DNA from: Arboricoccus pini
GTDB taxonomy: Bacteria > Pseudomonadota > Alphaproteobacteria > Geminicoccales > Geminicoccaceae
Length of the DNA stretch: 64,000 bases
Assembly: GCF_900187945.1 (NCBI RefSeq)
Contig: NZ_FYEH01000010.1
Span: forward strand, 87,842 to 151,841
Direction: 5' to 3'
Below, in pieces: positions 20,001-28,814 of the stretch. The translations under genes and the position numbers were made by a program. Position 1 is the stretch's first letter. The number at the start of each line of letters is the position of its first letter. A model generated the notes under the pieces. It did no database searches, was not told where the DNA came from, and saw only the letters and a list, made by a program, of their open reading frames with translations.

Positions 20001-20819
20001 ATGTCCGATCCAGCGCCACGACGCCTTCGCCTGGCTCTCCATCAGCGGCCATTGGGCATGCTGCCGCCCGTAGCGTTCCTCACAGCCTTGCGGGCTCAGG
20101 CCCAGCAAGCGGCGCGGCTGGGTGCAGACCTCTTGATGCTGCCGGAAATGGTCGTCTCGGGCTATAATATCGGCGCGGAGGCCATCGAGCGTGCTGCCTT
20201 CCCGGTCGACGGCGAACTAATGGCCGAGGTCGCCACGATCGCCAGGACCGCGAATCTGGGATTGCTGTTGGGCTACCCGGAGCGGGCGGCAGACGGCATC
20301 TATAGCACGGCCGTGCTCATCGACCGCGCGGGCCAGATCCGGCTGAATTACCGCAAGCAGCATCTCTTCGGCGATGTCGACCGGGCGGTATTCGCTGCCG
20401 GCGACAAGCCGTCGATCGCCCTCCTGGATGGCATCAAGGTTGGTCTGCTGATCTGCTATGACGTCGAATTTCCCGAGGCGGTCCGAGCCCTGGCTCTGGC
20501 CGGAGCGGAATTAATCCTCGTGCCAACCGCCTTGATGCGACCCTTCGAGATCGTGCCGCGAGCGATGATCTCGTGTCGCGCCTACGAGAACGGCGTCTTC
20601 ATGGCCTATTGCAACTGCACAGGGGCCGAGGGTGACTTCGTCTATCTGGGCGAGAGTTGCATCGTCGGCCCCGATGGCCGCTTCCTCGCCAAGGCCGACG
20701 CGCTGCCGACGATGATCATGGCCGAGCTCGAGATCGACGCCGCCATCGCCCGTGCCCGCAGCGTCTCGCCCTATCTGCAAGACCGGCGCCCGGAACTCTA
20801 TCGTAACCTCGTCGCGTGA
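20001..20819 (+). CDS. Carbon-nitrogen hydrolase (nitrilase superfamily amidase)
   Basis: A 272-residue nitrilase-superfamily enzyme with the complete Glu-Lys-Cys triad: Glu in LLMLPEMVVSGYN, Lys in LNYRKQHLFGD and Cys in VGLLICYDVEFPE. It resembles aliphatic or R-stereoselective amidases more than true nitrilases. The next sequence is the wreck of a flavin amine oxidase; in related bacteria an amine oxidase of this type and an amidase act in succession (amino acid to amide to acid, as in the indole-3-acetamide route). That pathway would now be incomplete here. Confidence 0.88.
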   Translation: MSDPAPRRLRLALHQRPLGMLPPVAFLTALRAQAQQAARLGADLLMLPEMVVSGYNIGAEAIERAAFPVDGELMAEVATIARTANLGLLLGYPERAADGIYSTAVLIDRAGQIRLNYRKQHLFGDVDRAVFAAGDKPSIALLDGIKVGLLICYDVEFPEAVRALALAGAELILVPTALMRPFEIVPRAMISCRAYENGVFMAYCNCTGAEGDFVYLGESCIVGPDGRFLAKADALPTMIMAELEIDAAIARARSVSPYLQDRRPELYRNLVA

Positions 20820-20829
20820 GCCTCCTCCA

Positions 20830-21100
20830 CCAGGACCACCCAGCGCCGGTCACGGCATTCGCCCCCGACTTCCCGTTCGCCTTCGATCGCTGGATTGCCC
20901 ACCCGGCAGGGTTGGGCCGGCTTCCGAGTTCGGCACCGAAGTAGCCGTGGTCGCTGCCGGCATGGCCGGGATGGTGGCCGCCTATGAGCGGATGCTTCCG
21001 GGATCAGCGTCAGCATATCCTCGCGTTGCTCTCGAATCCGCAAGGCATTCCGCTCGCGGTTCGTCCGGTCCGCCCACAGCTTCTCATGCGAACTCGGCGG
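20830..21100 (+). pseudogene. Remnant of a flavin monoamine oxidase
   Basis: Right after the amidase stop the plus strand reads FAPDFPFAFDRWIAHPAGLG in one frame, and after a shift near 20925 reads FGTEVAVVAAGMAGMVAAYE, the FAD-binding glycine motif of tryptophan-2-monooxygenase-like enzymes with one Gly changed to Ala. The remaining 400 or more residues are absent or unrecognisable. The order amidase then oxidase suggests a former operon. Confidence 0.7.
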
Positions 21101-21695
21101 CCCCAGAGCCAGCGTTTTGTTCTTCAGCTTGATATCCGACCAGGCCCCCCAGACCTAGTCGGCCGACCTTGTGTGGCGTCAGCTGAAGATGTGCATGGTG
21201 GTTAAGGGAATCCGTATTCCCGTCGGACTGTAAACTGCCACATCCACCATCACACCATACGCCCCGGCCAGGCCTTGAACGAAGGACAGTACCGGGGCCT
21301 GGCCGAATCTCATGCGGCAGGCCACTCAGATCTCCCGGGCAACCCGTGCGTCCTCACGGCTCTCCGCGGCTTCCGCCACGTTCCGCAACGTTGATCAGTC
21401 AAGATCCTGGCCACGCCGGTGGCATCCGGCAGCACGATTCCCGTCATGCAGCAGTCGATCACGTTCATTCTGCAGGTTTTCGCCGGCCAGATTGGCCACG
21501 GCTGCAACAGCACTGCGGCCAGATGACCGCGCCAATGGCTTCATACTGAGATGATAGACCGCCATATCGCAAAGTCATATGAGGCACGGCGTTGCATCTC
21601 TACTCGTAAGTGCGCCATGAAAAATTCACCAGGTCTCTGTCTTGTCCGGTATTGATTGATAGACGAGCGGGCTCTCCATCGCAATTCATCTATAA
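21101..21695. other. Intergenic or eroded region
   Basis: About 600 bases with no recognised gene or RNA. It may contain further unreadable parts of the amine oxidase. Confidence 0.35.
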
Positions 21696-21968
21696 TTATT
21701 TCGAGAATCCGGTGGCGGCCGGGTTGACCTCCATCTTGATCAGCTGGTTGGGCTCGGCACCAATACTGCCCCGCGAGTAGGTCGGCTGGCCCTCACCCTT
21801 ATCAAAAGCCTCCGTGCGATACGAATCTCCACCGAAGGAGAACGGGATGAAGGCCTTGCCGGTCACATAACCAGTCTCGTCATCGGGCTGCCCGATCAGG
21901 CTGTCGACCTGCCGGCGGCTCATGTTGAGCTGGATCTTCGAAAATTTGCTGCCGGGCAAAGCGGACAA
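21696..21968 (-). pseudogene. BamE-like small lipoprotein that has lost its signal peptide
   Basis: The frame encodes a BamE/SmpA-like fold fragment: KIQLNMSRRQVDSLIGQPD followed by TGYVTGKAFIPFSFGGDSYR. Just upstream in the same frame is GGCVSLSALPG, a lipobox-like cysteine. However, the codons before it (VARFRQRRLVRDLIVRLN) give no hydrophobic signal helix and no ATG, GTG or TTG. The only in-frame start is the TTG at 21968, which would make an 90-residue cytosolic protein. I read it as a lipoprotein gene whose 5' end was lost or shifted. Confidence 0.55.
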
Positions 21969-22165
21969 TGAAACGCACCCTCCATTTAGGCGGACGATGA
22001 GGTCACGGACCAGTCGACGCTGCCGAAAGCGGGCAACGTCGGATGTGTTGAGGGAAATGGTTCCTTGCGTCAGGCGAACATGACCAATCTGTCAGGCCAC
22101 CTGTTCCGGGAGCCTAAATACCCTAATTGATTTATCCGGGACATCAGGCTTCGGGGGGAGGCGAC

Positions 22166-24574
22166 ATGGCGATCGACACTAGGAAAGGATCGGTGCTCGT
22201 CATCCTGACGGGTATCATCGTAGCCCTGCTCGGCGTGGCGGTGGGCGGCCTAGGCGCCTGGCTCTACGAGCTGGGCGGCTCACCCTATTATCTCGTGACC
22301 GGCATCCTCATGCTTCTCAGCGGACTTTTGGTGGTCCGCGGCTACCGGGCCGGAGCCTGGCTCTATGGCCTGATCCTCCTTGGCACACTGATCTGGGCCG
22401 TGCGCGAGGTGGGGCTTGATGGCTGGGCGCTCATTCCACGTCTGGTCGCCCCTGCAGTCCTGGGCCTTCTGGTCTTCGCCCCCTTCGTGTCCGGCCGGTT
22501 GGGCCGCGGCGGCCGCGGGCTTGCCTATGGCGGCATGGCCTTCTGCCTCGCCTGCCTGATATTCGTCTTTGCCTCTGGCTACGCCACGACCGCGGCGCGC
22601 TTCATCCACCCTAACGAGCCCACACGCTGGGACGCCGCGACGACGGAGCCCGCCGATCAACCGGCTGATGACGGCGACTGGCGTTTTTACGGACATACGC
22701 CTTCAGGCGACCGCTTCTCCTCGCTCGGACAAATCACCCCCGCGAATGTCGGCCAACTCCAGGAAGCCTGGTCCTTCTCCACCGGCGACCTGCCGAGACC
22801 GGGTGAAAATAGCGACGGCCGCGAATTCAGCTTCGAGGCGACCCCGATCAAGGTCGGCGATTCGCTCTATTTCTGCACACCGCATCGCGACGTCGTGGCA
22901 CTCGATGCCACGACCGGGCAGCAGCGCTGGCGCTTCTCGCCGGGCGGCGACATGAGCCAAAATGTCTATCAAGCCTGTCGCGGCGTGGCCTATGCGGAGG
23001 CGCCGGCCGGAGCTCCCTGCCCGCACCGCATCATCTCGACCGCATCGGATCTGCCGCGCCTCTTCGCACTCGACGCCGATACCGGCAAGCTCTGTCCTTC
23101 GTTTGGCGACAACGGGATGGTCGACCTCAGGCAGGACATGGGGATTGTCCCCCCGGGTTTTCACTTCATCTCCTCGCCGCCGCTCGTCCTCGACAACAAG
23201 ATCATGCTGAGCGGATGGGTCTACGACAACCAGACGGAGGGCGAACCCTCGGGCGTCATCCGTGCCTTCGATGCCACGACGGGGACGCTCGCCTGGTCCT
23301 GGGACATCGGCCGAGCTAATCCCAATTCCAAGCCCGCCGCCGGCGAGACGTTTACCAGGGGCACGCCCAATGGCTGGGGCGTCTATACAGCCGATCCCGA
23401 GCTGGGCCTGGTCTACGTGCCACTGGGCAATCCGACGCCCGATTATTTCGGTGGTGAAAGGCGTCCCTTCGACGAGACCTACAGCTCGGCACTGGTCGCC
23501 CTCGACATCGCCACGGGCAAGGAGCGCTGGCATTTCCAGGCGGTCCATCACGACCTTTGGGACTTCGACCTGCCGATCGGGCCATCCCTGGTCGACCTCC
23601 CGGGGCCGGATGGCAAGAGCATTCCGGGCCTAGTGCAGACCAACAAGCAGGGTGAGCTTTTCGTGCTCGACCGACGCGATGGTCATCCACTGGCCGATGT
23701 GGAGGAGCGGCCCGTGCCGGCCGGCAACGTGCCGGGCGAGCATTACGCGCCGACCCAGCCATTCTCGGTCGGGATGCCGAATCTGCGCCAGCCGGATCTG
23801 ACGGAAACCGACATGTGGGGTGCCACGCCGGTCGATCAGCTTCTTTGCCGGATCGCCTTCAAGCGGATGAAGGGCGGGCTCTATGTGCCGCCCTCGCTCG
23901 ACTACAAGACCATCGGCTTTCCAGCTTTCGACGGGGTCATGGATTGGTATGGCGGGACGATCGATCCGGAACGCAAGATCCTCTACACCAACACGACCTA
24001 TATCCCGTTCATCTTCGAGTTGATGCCGCATCAGGAGGCGCTGGATCGAGGGCTCATTCAGCCCTGGCAGGGCTGGTCGCAGCCTTACCCGCAACCATCC
24101 TTCGACAATAATCCGCAATATGGCACACCCTATGCCATTCGCGTCACGGCTTGGCTGAACGCGCTGGGCATTCCCTGCAACCAGCCGCCCTGGGGCCAGA
24201 TGTCGGCGATCGACCTCGTCAGTCGCACGGTGATCTGGCAGCGGCCGATCGGCACGACCCGCGACATGGGTCCCTATGGCTTGCGCATGCCCTTCGGCCT
24301 GCCGGTCGGCGCCTTCGGCATGGGTGGCAGCGTGGCGACGCGCAGCGGCCTCATGTTCATCGCCGCCACCTCGGATCAGGCCTTCCGGGCGATCGATGGT
24401 CGCACCGGCAATATCCTCTGGGAGACGCATCTGCCAGCCGGCGGCAATGCCACGCCGCTTACCTATATGGGCAAAGACGGCCGGCAATACGTGGTGCTGG
24501 CGGCTGGCGGCCATGGCGGACTGCAGACCAGGAATGGCGATCAGGTCATAGCCTACGCACTGCCTCGCTCTTAA
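22166..24574 (+). CDS. gcd: Membrane-bound PQQ-dependent glucose dehydrogenase
   Basis: An 802-residue quinoprotein dehydrogenase, the normal size for Gcd. Residues 1-140 contain five membrane helices (for example GSVLVILTGIIVALLGVAVG) that anchor the enzyme and pass electrons to ubiquinone. The rest is an eight-bladed propeller with the expected DWRFYGHTPSGDRFSSLGQI start, the HHDLWDFDLP motif and WGATPVDQLLCRI. It oxidises glucose to gluconolactone in the periplasm. The ATG at 22166 is directly behind GGGGGGAGG. No pqq biosynthesis gene is in the window. Confidence 0.93.
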   Translation: MAIDTRKGSVLVILTGIIVALLGVAVGGLGAWLYELGGSPYYLVTGILMLLSGLLVVRGYRAGAWLYGLILLGTLIWAVREVGLDGWALIPRLVAPAVLGLLVFAPFVSGRLGRGGRGLAYGGMAFCLACLIFVFASGYATTAARFIHPNEPTRWDAATTEPADQPADDGDWRFYGHTPSGDRFSSLGQITPANVGQLQEAWSFSTGDLPRPGENSDGREFSFEATPIKVGDSLYFCTPHRDVVALDATTGQQRWRFSPGGDMSQNVYQACRGVAYAEAPAGAPCPHRIISTASDLPRLFALDADTGKLCPSFGDNGMVDLRQDMGIVPPGFHFISSPPLVLDNKIMLSGWVYDNQTEGEPSGVIRAFDATTGTLAWSWDIGRANPNSKPAAGETFTRGTPNGWGVYTADPELGLVYVPLGNPTPDYFGGERRPFDETYSSALVALDIATGKERWHFQAVHHDLWDFDLPIGPSLVDLPGPDGKSIPGLVQTNKQGELFVLDRRDGHPLADVEERPVPAGNVPGEHYAPTQPFSVGMPNLRQPDLTETDMWGATPVDQLLCRIAFKRMKGGLYVPPSLDYKTIGFPAFDGVMDWYGGTIDPERKILYTNTTYIPFIFELMPHQEALDRGLIQPWQGWSQPYPQPSFDNNPQYGTPYAIRVTAWLNALGIPCNQPPWGQMSAIDLVSRTVIWQRPIGTTRDMGPYGLRMPFGLPVGAFGMGGSVATRSGLMFIAATSDQAFRAIDGRTGNILWETHLPAGGNATPLTYMGKDGRQYVVLAAGGHGGLQTRNGDQVIAYALPRS

Positions 24575-25294
24575 AGCCAGGAATTCGCGGCAAACGGCGC
24601 CGCAGTGCGCGCCCCCGTCCTTGTCTTATTCAGGTGTGGCCATAAGCCATCCCTGGCTGCCGCGGCCCGCCGCCTGGACCATATTCCACGGCGCTGGATC
24701 AGATGACGTGTAAAAGGGCGATGTTAATCCGGCATGCGTCCTTCCCCACGGTTGCGTCCTCCAGCGGCTAACCCGGACCGCTACGATGACGCCCTTGGGC
24801 ACGCTCGACGCCATTATTGCTGCACGACTGTGCTTCCGGTCACCCGCCATCAACGACAAGCTTGCAGGCAGCCAGATGGCAGGCGCCATCTTGTTCGCGA
24901 CTACGCGGTCTATGTCTGAACGCGGCACAGACGAGGCAAAGGGTCTCGAATAAAACCGATAATAGGCGAGCTTTGAAGGCGTCGCCAAGGAGACTCGTGT
25001 CTTTCCTCGCGGCAGACGGGACGACCGGTCAGAGCGGATCGTCGAACATACGGTCCTCCGTCGTTCAGCAATGCGCCGTCTTCTCGGTCGGCTTCGACAG
25101 CAAACCGGCCTTTGTCGCTAAGTCCCTGCTCCATGATTGCAGATCGACGGCGCAAGGCTAGGCAGCTACCAGAACTAGCTTCAGGCCCTCGACCAACAGC
25201 TCCATCCAGGGCCATCAGGCGCCGGTCAGCGCAGCCAACTAAGACCTCCGCCAGCCTCGATCTGGCCTGCCGGTACGCGTTGGACGGTCACGCG

Positions 25295-25348
25295 CTTGTT
25301 CGGCTTGTTCGGCTTGTTCGGCTTGTTCGGCTTGTTCGGCTTGTTCGG
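25295..25348 (+). repeat. Six perfect tandem copies of a 9-bp unit (CTTGTTCGG)
   Basis: Six exact head-to-tail copies, 54 bp. The 9-bp period would keep a reading frame, but no gene is supported there. Likely to vary in copy number by slippage. Confidence 0.97.
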
Positions 25349-25495
25349 CTATGATGTCGGCGGCTTGGCCAGCGTCAACTATCCGCGAACACTTATCCCC
25401 GACCGCTAAACAGGCGCCAGTCTGCAATACTTTGTGCGAACGACGCCTGTCCGCGCACGCGGGAACGCTCCGGCCGACGTGGGCGTTCCATCATG

Positions 25496-25565
25496 CCTGC
25501 CCTGCCCTGCCCTGCCCTGCCCTGCCCTGCCCTGCCCTGCCCTGCCCTGCCCTGCCCTGCCCTGC
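25496..25565 (+). repeat. Fourteen perfect tandem copies of a 5-bp unit (CCTGC)
   Basis: Fourteen exact copies, 70 bp, 148 bp beyond the 9-bp array. There are no spacers, so it is not a CRISPR. A 5-bp period would shift any frame. Confidence 0.97.
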
Positions 25566-25983
25566 CAAATGTCTGTCGGACGAGACCGCTGGCGCCAAAC
25601 GGTTTCATGGAACGGCCGCAGATCTGGATTGGCTGTAGCTGGTTGGCGCATGAGGTGATGCTCGCCATGCCTACCTGGTTCATACCAATCGCCCCAGCAC
25701 CGTTCAGGTCACAGAACCCCGGGCGCCTTGTGGCGCCCATGACGTCGGCGTCGGCATGCCTGCTTTCACGAGTTACAGCGTGTTCCTGATCCTCTGCGCG
25801 ACAGAATAAGGCGAGATTTGCATTGCCGGTTGCTTCGGCGGGCTTTCCCGACCTCTCACCTCCAGCCGGATCGCCATTTCCAGGGCAAACTCGGGTGATG
25901 GGTGACTTGAAGCGTCGTTAACTCAGCGCCCCTGGCCCCGTCCTTGTTGGCTCTGTCTCTCGGTCAAAAATTATTCGTCTGTT

Positions 25984-26652
25984 TATCCGGTTTCTGTATT
26001 CATTCGGTCTGTATGATGATCCGGTTATGATACGCCGTGTCACGATGACCCATGGTGGCGCTGTAAGCCTCTGAGTTCCGTTGAGGATCCCACCGCCGAC
26101 CACTCTGGTGAGAGACCTCGAATAAAGCCGCGCTCACCAAGCCTATATATTATCCGGTTTGTCTTATTATCCGGTCTTATGCCGACCGAACGAGCGATAT
26201 CATGCTATCTTTATCTGGTTTTCGTTATTATCGTATAATACGCCTAACCCAGTTATCAGGTTGCGATGGGAATACTGGTGAGCATCCTTCAAGCAGACAT
26301 GCGACATGCCCTGCTCTGCGGAGGGCGTGGATTTGACCACAGAGACAACTGTCACCAGATCAGACGACACCGATTCATTATCTGATATTCCACATTATCC
26401 GGTCAAACCGGATAATTGGGGTAATCCGATAATGATATAGAGCCAATGAAAAAATGAATGAGTACACACGCGAGGTGTGCAGGCGGCCCTATCCGACTCA
26501 AGCATCTCGAAATTCCAGGCGGATTTCTTCCAGGGCCGATCGGACCGCGTACACAGGGGTTTCTCGCCACAACCGCTTTATGACCGGATGATTAGGAAAA
26601 TCCGGTTATAGAAATAAATTGCAACTCTAGATAAGCGATGATATCCGGTTAT
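25984..26652. repeat. Cluster of TATCCGGTT-type repeats upstream of parA (probable centromere/operator)
   Basis: About ten copies of a core close to TTATCCGGTTAT in both orientations are scattered over 670 AT-richer bases: 25984-25993, 26019-26028, 26151-26160, 26167-26176, 26395-26404, 26406-26415 (inverted), 26582-26589 (partial), 26599-26610 and 26641-26652. Weaker relatives lie at 26211-26220 and 26252-26260. The pair at 26395-26415 forms a near-perfect dyad. The last copies lie just before the parA start. Position and repetition fit a parS-like centromere that also serves as the par operon operator, bound by the small protein downstream. Confidence 0.75.
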
Positions 26653-26682
26653 CCGTATGACCAGGTAAGAGAAAAGTAGAGA

Positions 26683-27345
26683 ATGCCCGTGATCGTGGTG
26701 GCCTCGCCCAAGGGCGGGGCAGGGAAGTCGACAACGGCGGTCGTCCTAGGCACCGAAATGGCGCATGCTGGGGCGGAGGTCGTGCTGCTCGACTGCGACC
26801 CAAACCGTTCCATTTCACTTTGGGCCGAGAGACGGCCGCCGCCCCCTCGAATCACGGTCCAGTCCGATGTCAGCGAAGCCGAGATCGTGCGCACGATCAA
26901 GCGCTACGACGCCGATGGACGGGTGGTGATCGTCGATCTCGAGGGCGTCGCCTCGCGGCTGGTCTCGCGCGCCATCTCGCAGGCCGATCTCGTCCTCACG
27001 CCGATGCGGGCAACGACTCTCGATGCCACGATCGGAATCCGGGCACTCTCGCTGGTAGCGGAAGAGGAGGAGGCGCTGGGCCGACCCATTCGCCAAGCGG
27101 TGGTCTTCACCATGACGCGTGCCGTCAAATCCAAGCAGCATACCGCCATCGAGGCGTCGTTGCTGGGGCAGGGGGTCGACGTCGTCCAGCCACCCTTGAT
27201 GGAGCGCTCCGCCTTCTCAGCGCTGTTCGAATTCGGCGGCGACCTGCGCAGCATCCCCGCCCAAGGGCGCATGGAAGCGGCGATCGGTAATGCCGCCTTG
27301 TTTGCCGCTGAAATCTACAAGCGACTGGTCGAGAAAGCCGCATGA
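26683..27345 (+). CDS. parA: ParA-family partition ATPase
   Basis: A 220-residue ParA of the short type with no N-terminal DNA-binding domain. The deviant Walker A VVASPKGGAGKSTTAVVLG is at residues 4-22, Walker A' at VVLLDCDPNRS and Walker B at VVIVDLEG. Short ParAs of this kind work with a small ribbon-helix-helix partner that both represses the operon and binds the centromere. The next gene overlaps it by four bases (ATGA), and centromere-like repeats lie upstream, so this is a complete type Ib-like partition module. Confidence 0.93.
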   Translation: MPVIVVASPKGGAGKSTTAVVLGTEMAHAGAEVVLLDCDPNRSISLWAERRPPPPRITVQSDVSEAEIVRTIKRYDADGRVVIVDLEGVASRLVSRAISQADLVLTPMRATTLDATIGIRALSLVAEEEEALGRPIRQAVVFTMTRAVKSKQHTAIEASLLGQGVDVVQPPLMERSAFSALFEFGGDLRSIPAQGRMEAAIGNAALFAAEIYKRLVEKAA

Positions 27346-27644
27346 GCAACGAAGACAAACCCTTCACGATCGATCTGCGGCAACTCAAGAGCCGCAACAA
27401 AGACGGCTCGCCGCAAGTGGTGCAGCGCGTCGACGCCGCCGGCGAGGGTTTGGGTTTCGTCGATCGCAGCGCCAAGAAGCAGCGCGGTCGTCGGCCGAGC
27501 CCGCGCACCGGCCAGGTGCATGCCAAGGTCCTCCCGCACGTGGCCGAGGAGATCGGCAACGAGGCCCGTCGCCGCGGCGTCCAACAGGGCGTCGTCATCG
27601 AGGACGCCTGGGCGCTCTACGTCAAAGCCAACAACCCGGACTAA
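27342..27644 (+). CDS. Small centromere-binding partner of ParA (ribbon-helix-helix-like)
   Basis: A 100-residue basic protein. Residues about 45-55 (RRPSPRTGQVHAKVL) could form the DNA-contacting beta strand, followed by two predicted helices (PHVAEEIGNEARRRG and VVIEDAWALYVKAN), the ribbon-helix-helix pattern. The N-terminal 40 residues look flexible, as in ParG-like proteins, where that tail acts on the ATPase. It overlaps parA by four bases. Function is inferred from size, position and fold pattern. Confidence 0.75.
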   Translation: MSNEDKPFTIDLRQLKSRNKDGSPQVVQRVDAAGEGLGFVDRSAKKQRGRRPSPRTGQVHAKVLPHVAEEIGNEARRRGVQQGVVIEDAWALYVKANNPD

Positions 27645-27829
27645 TCGCTCCCGGGCCCGCTGCCGCAGACCCGCCGGTGCGCGACGAGGCGAGGGTCGAC
27701 ATCGAACTCACCTGGACCGGTGTTATCCGCAACCCTCGAACGGCAGTGCCACGCGCGTACCGGTGAGGACGCTCACACCGTTCCGCCCATCATCCATCGC
27801 CAAACGGGATGAAGTCGGGCTTTTCGGCT
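27645..27829. other. Spacer between the par operon and the palindrome
   Basis: Noncoding region downstream of the partition genes. Short open frames here lack support. Confidence 0.4.
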
Positions 27830-27883
27830 GTCCTATCTCGCTGTCTTACGCACCGCGCGGTGCGTAAGACAGCGAGATAGGAC
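27830..27883. repeat. 54-bp perfect palindrome between par operon and repA
   Basis: The sequence reads identically on both strands from 27830 to 27883 without any loop. Each arm contains CTCGCTGTCTTACGCACC, which matches the iteron copy CTCGCTAACTTACACACC (29133-29150) at 15 of 18 positions. It therefore looks like two inverted Rep-binding sites fused head to head, placed 32 bases beyond the repA stop. It could act as a Rep operator or handcuffing site, as a bidirectional terminator for par and repA, or as a cruciform. Confidence 0.9.
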
Positions 27884-27914
27884 GCCTCCGCCAGCAGAAC
27901 CGCGGGCAGGGGGG

Positions 27915-28814
27915 TCAGGCGGCGGTGATCATGCCCGACGTGCGCTTGGCTACGGCCGGAGCCGACGGCCAGAGCCTGGCGCCATTGTCATCAAGCTCCA
28001 CGCGCGCATCCGGATAGACCTGCAGTGCCAGTTCCAGATCGCGACGGAAGCGCGGCTTGAAATGATAGAGCTCCTTGGTGGCCGCCCCGAACTGCGCATG
28101 CAGAGCCTGCCAGGAGACCATCGTCGGCCGTTTTAACGCGTGCAGCCGGTAGGCCAGCCAGAGATAGATGTCGAGCGGCATGCAGGTATCCGCCAGATGT
28201 CGGATCGCTGCTTCGGCGACCGGCACTGGATGCTCGTTCAGCGCCCGGTAGAAACCCTCGCTAAGTTCCACGCTGCCATCGCCCTCATAAGGGTCGAATG
28301 AGCCGCGAATGATCGAATCCTGCCACCGGCCATTGCCGTCCTCGGTCGCATAGGAAAAGCGGATCAAACAATTCTCGATCCGCCGTGCCTGCTCCAGCAC
28401 CGTCTTGTAGTTCGGCCCGCAAAGCGCCACGCCCATGGCCTGCAGCCAGCCGCGCATGCTCTTGCCCAGGCTCACCTGCCGCGATCCCGTCTTGATCGCC
28501 TCGGCCTGTAGGTAGAGAAGGATCAGGCGCGCCTTTGGTCCGTAAGGTACGCCCATGTAGCTGCCATCCTTCTGGCGCACGGGCACCACCTCGAGAGAGG
28601 CGAACGATCCCTGGCGGCTCCAGATCTCGTCCTGCGGCGTCGCCCGGTGCGGCAGAGTCGTCAGACACATGGAAGGATGAACGAACCCGGCATCCAGATT
28701 TTCATCCGCCAGGAAGTTCATGGCCAGCTGCAGCGCCTTCTTCTCGGCTTTGCTGCTGGCACTAGCTAGCACCGCGCGACCGTGCAAGCGCACTTTCTCG
28801 TGTAGATCGCTCAT
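27915..28814 (-). CDS. repA: Plasmid replication initiator RepA
   Basis: A 299-residue replication initiator of the plasmid RepA family common in alphaproteobacterial plasmids. Typical segments are TTLPHRATPQDEIWSR, GVPYGPKARLILLYLQAEA, the SLGKSMRGWLQAMGV block and DIYLWLAYRLHALKRP, in the expected order for this family. The ATG at 28812-28814 (MSDLHEKV) is preferred to an upstream ATG whose extension crosses the iteron-bearing leader. It converges with the par operon and is fed from the iteron side, so RepA probably binds the repeats at 28870-29310. Confidence 0.9.
   Translation of the reverse strand: MSDLHEKVRLHGRAVLASASSKAEKKALQLAMNFLADENLDAGFVHPSMCLTTLPHRATPQDEIWSRQGSFASLEVVPVRQKDGSYMGVPYGPKARLILLYLQAEAIKTGSRQVSLGKSMRGWLQAMGVALCGPNYKTVLEQARRIENCLIRFSYATEDGNGRWQDSIIRGSFDPYEGDGSVELSEGFYRALNEHPVPVAEAAIRHLADTCMPLDIYLWLAYRLHALKRPTMVSWQALHAQFGAATKELYHFKPRFRRDLELALQVYPDARVELDDNGARLWPSAPAVAKRTSGMITAA

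Larger units (their letters stand above)
24575..25983. other. Long noncoding stretch left of the partition locus
   Basis: About 1.4 kb without a supported gene. It holds two simple-sequence tandem repeats (25295-25348 and 25496-25565). Apparent peptides across them are low-complexity artefacts. This is the left shoulder of the par/rep core. Confidence 0.6.

Noticed and set aside
25496..25565. CCTGC array as a CRISPR
   Set aside because: Direct tandem pentamers with no spacers and no cas genes.
27830..27883. Palindrome as a protelomerase target of a linear plasmid
   Set aside because: Attractive in length and perfection, but there is no protelomerase-like gene in the window and the iteron similarity gives a simpler explanation.
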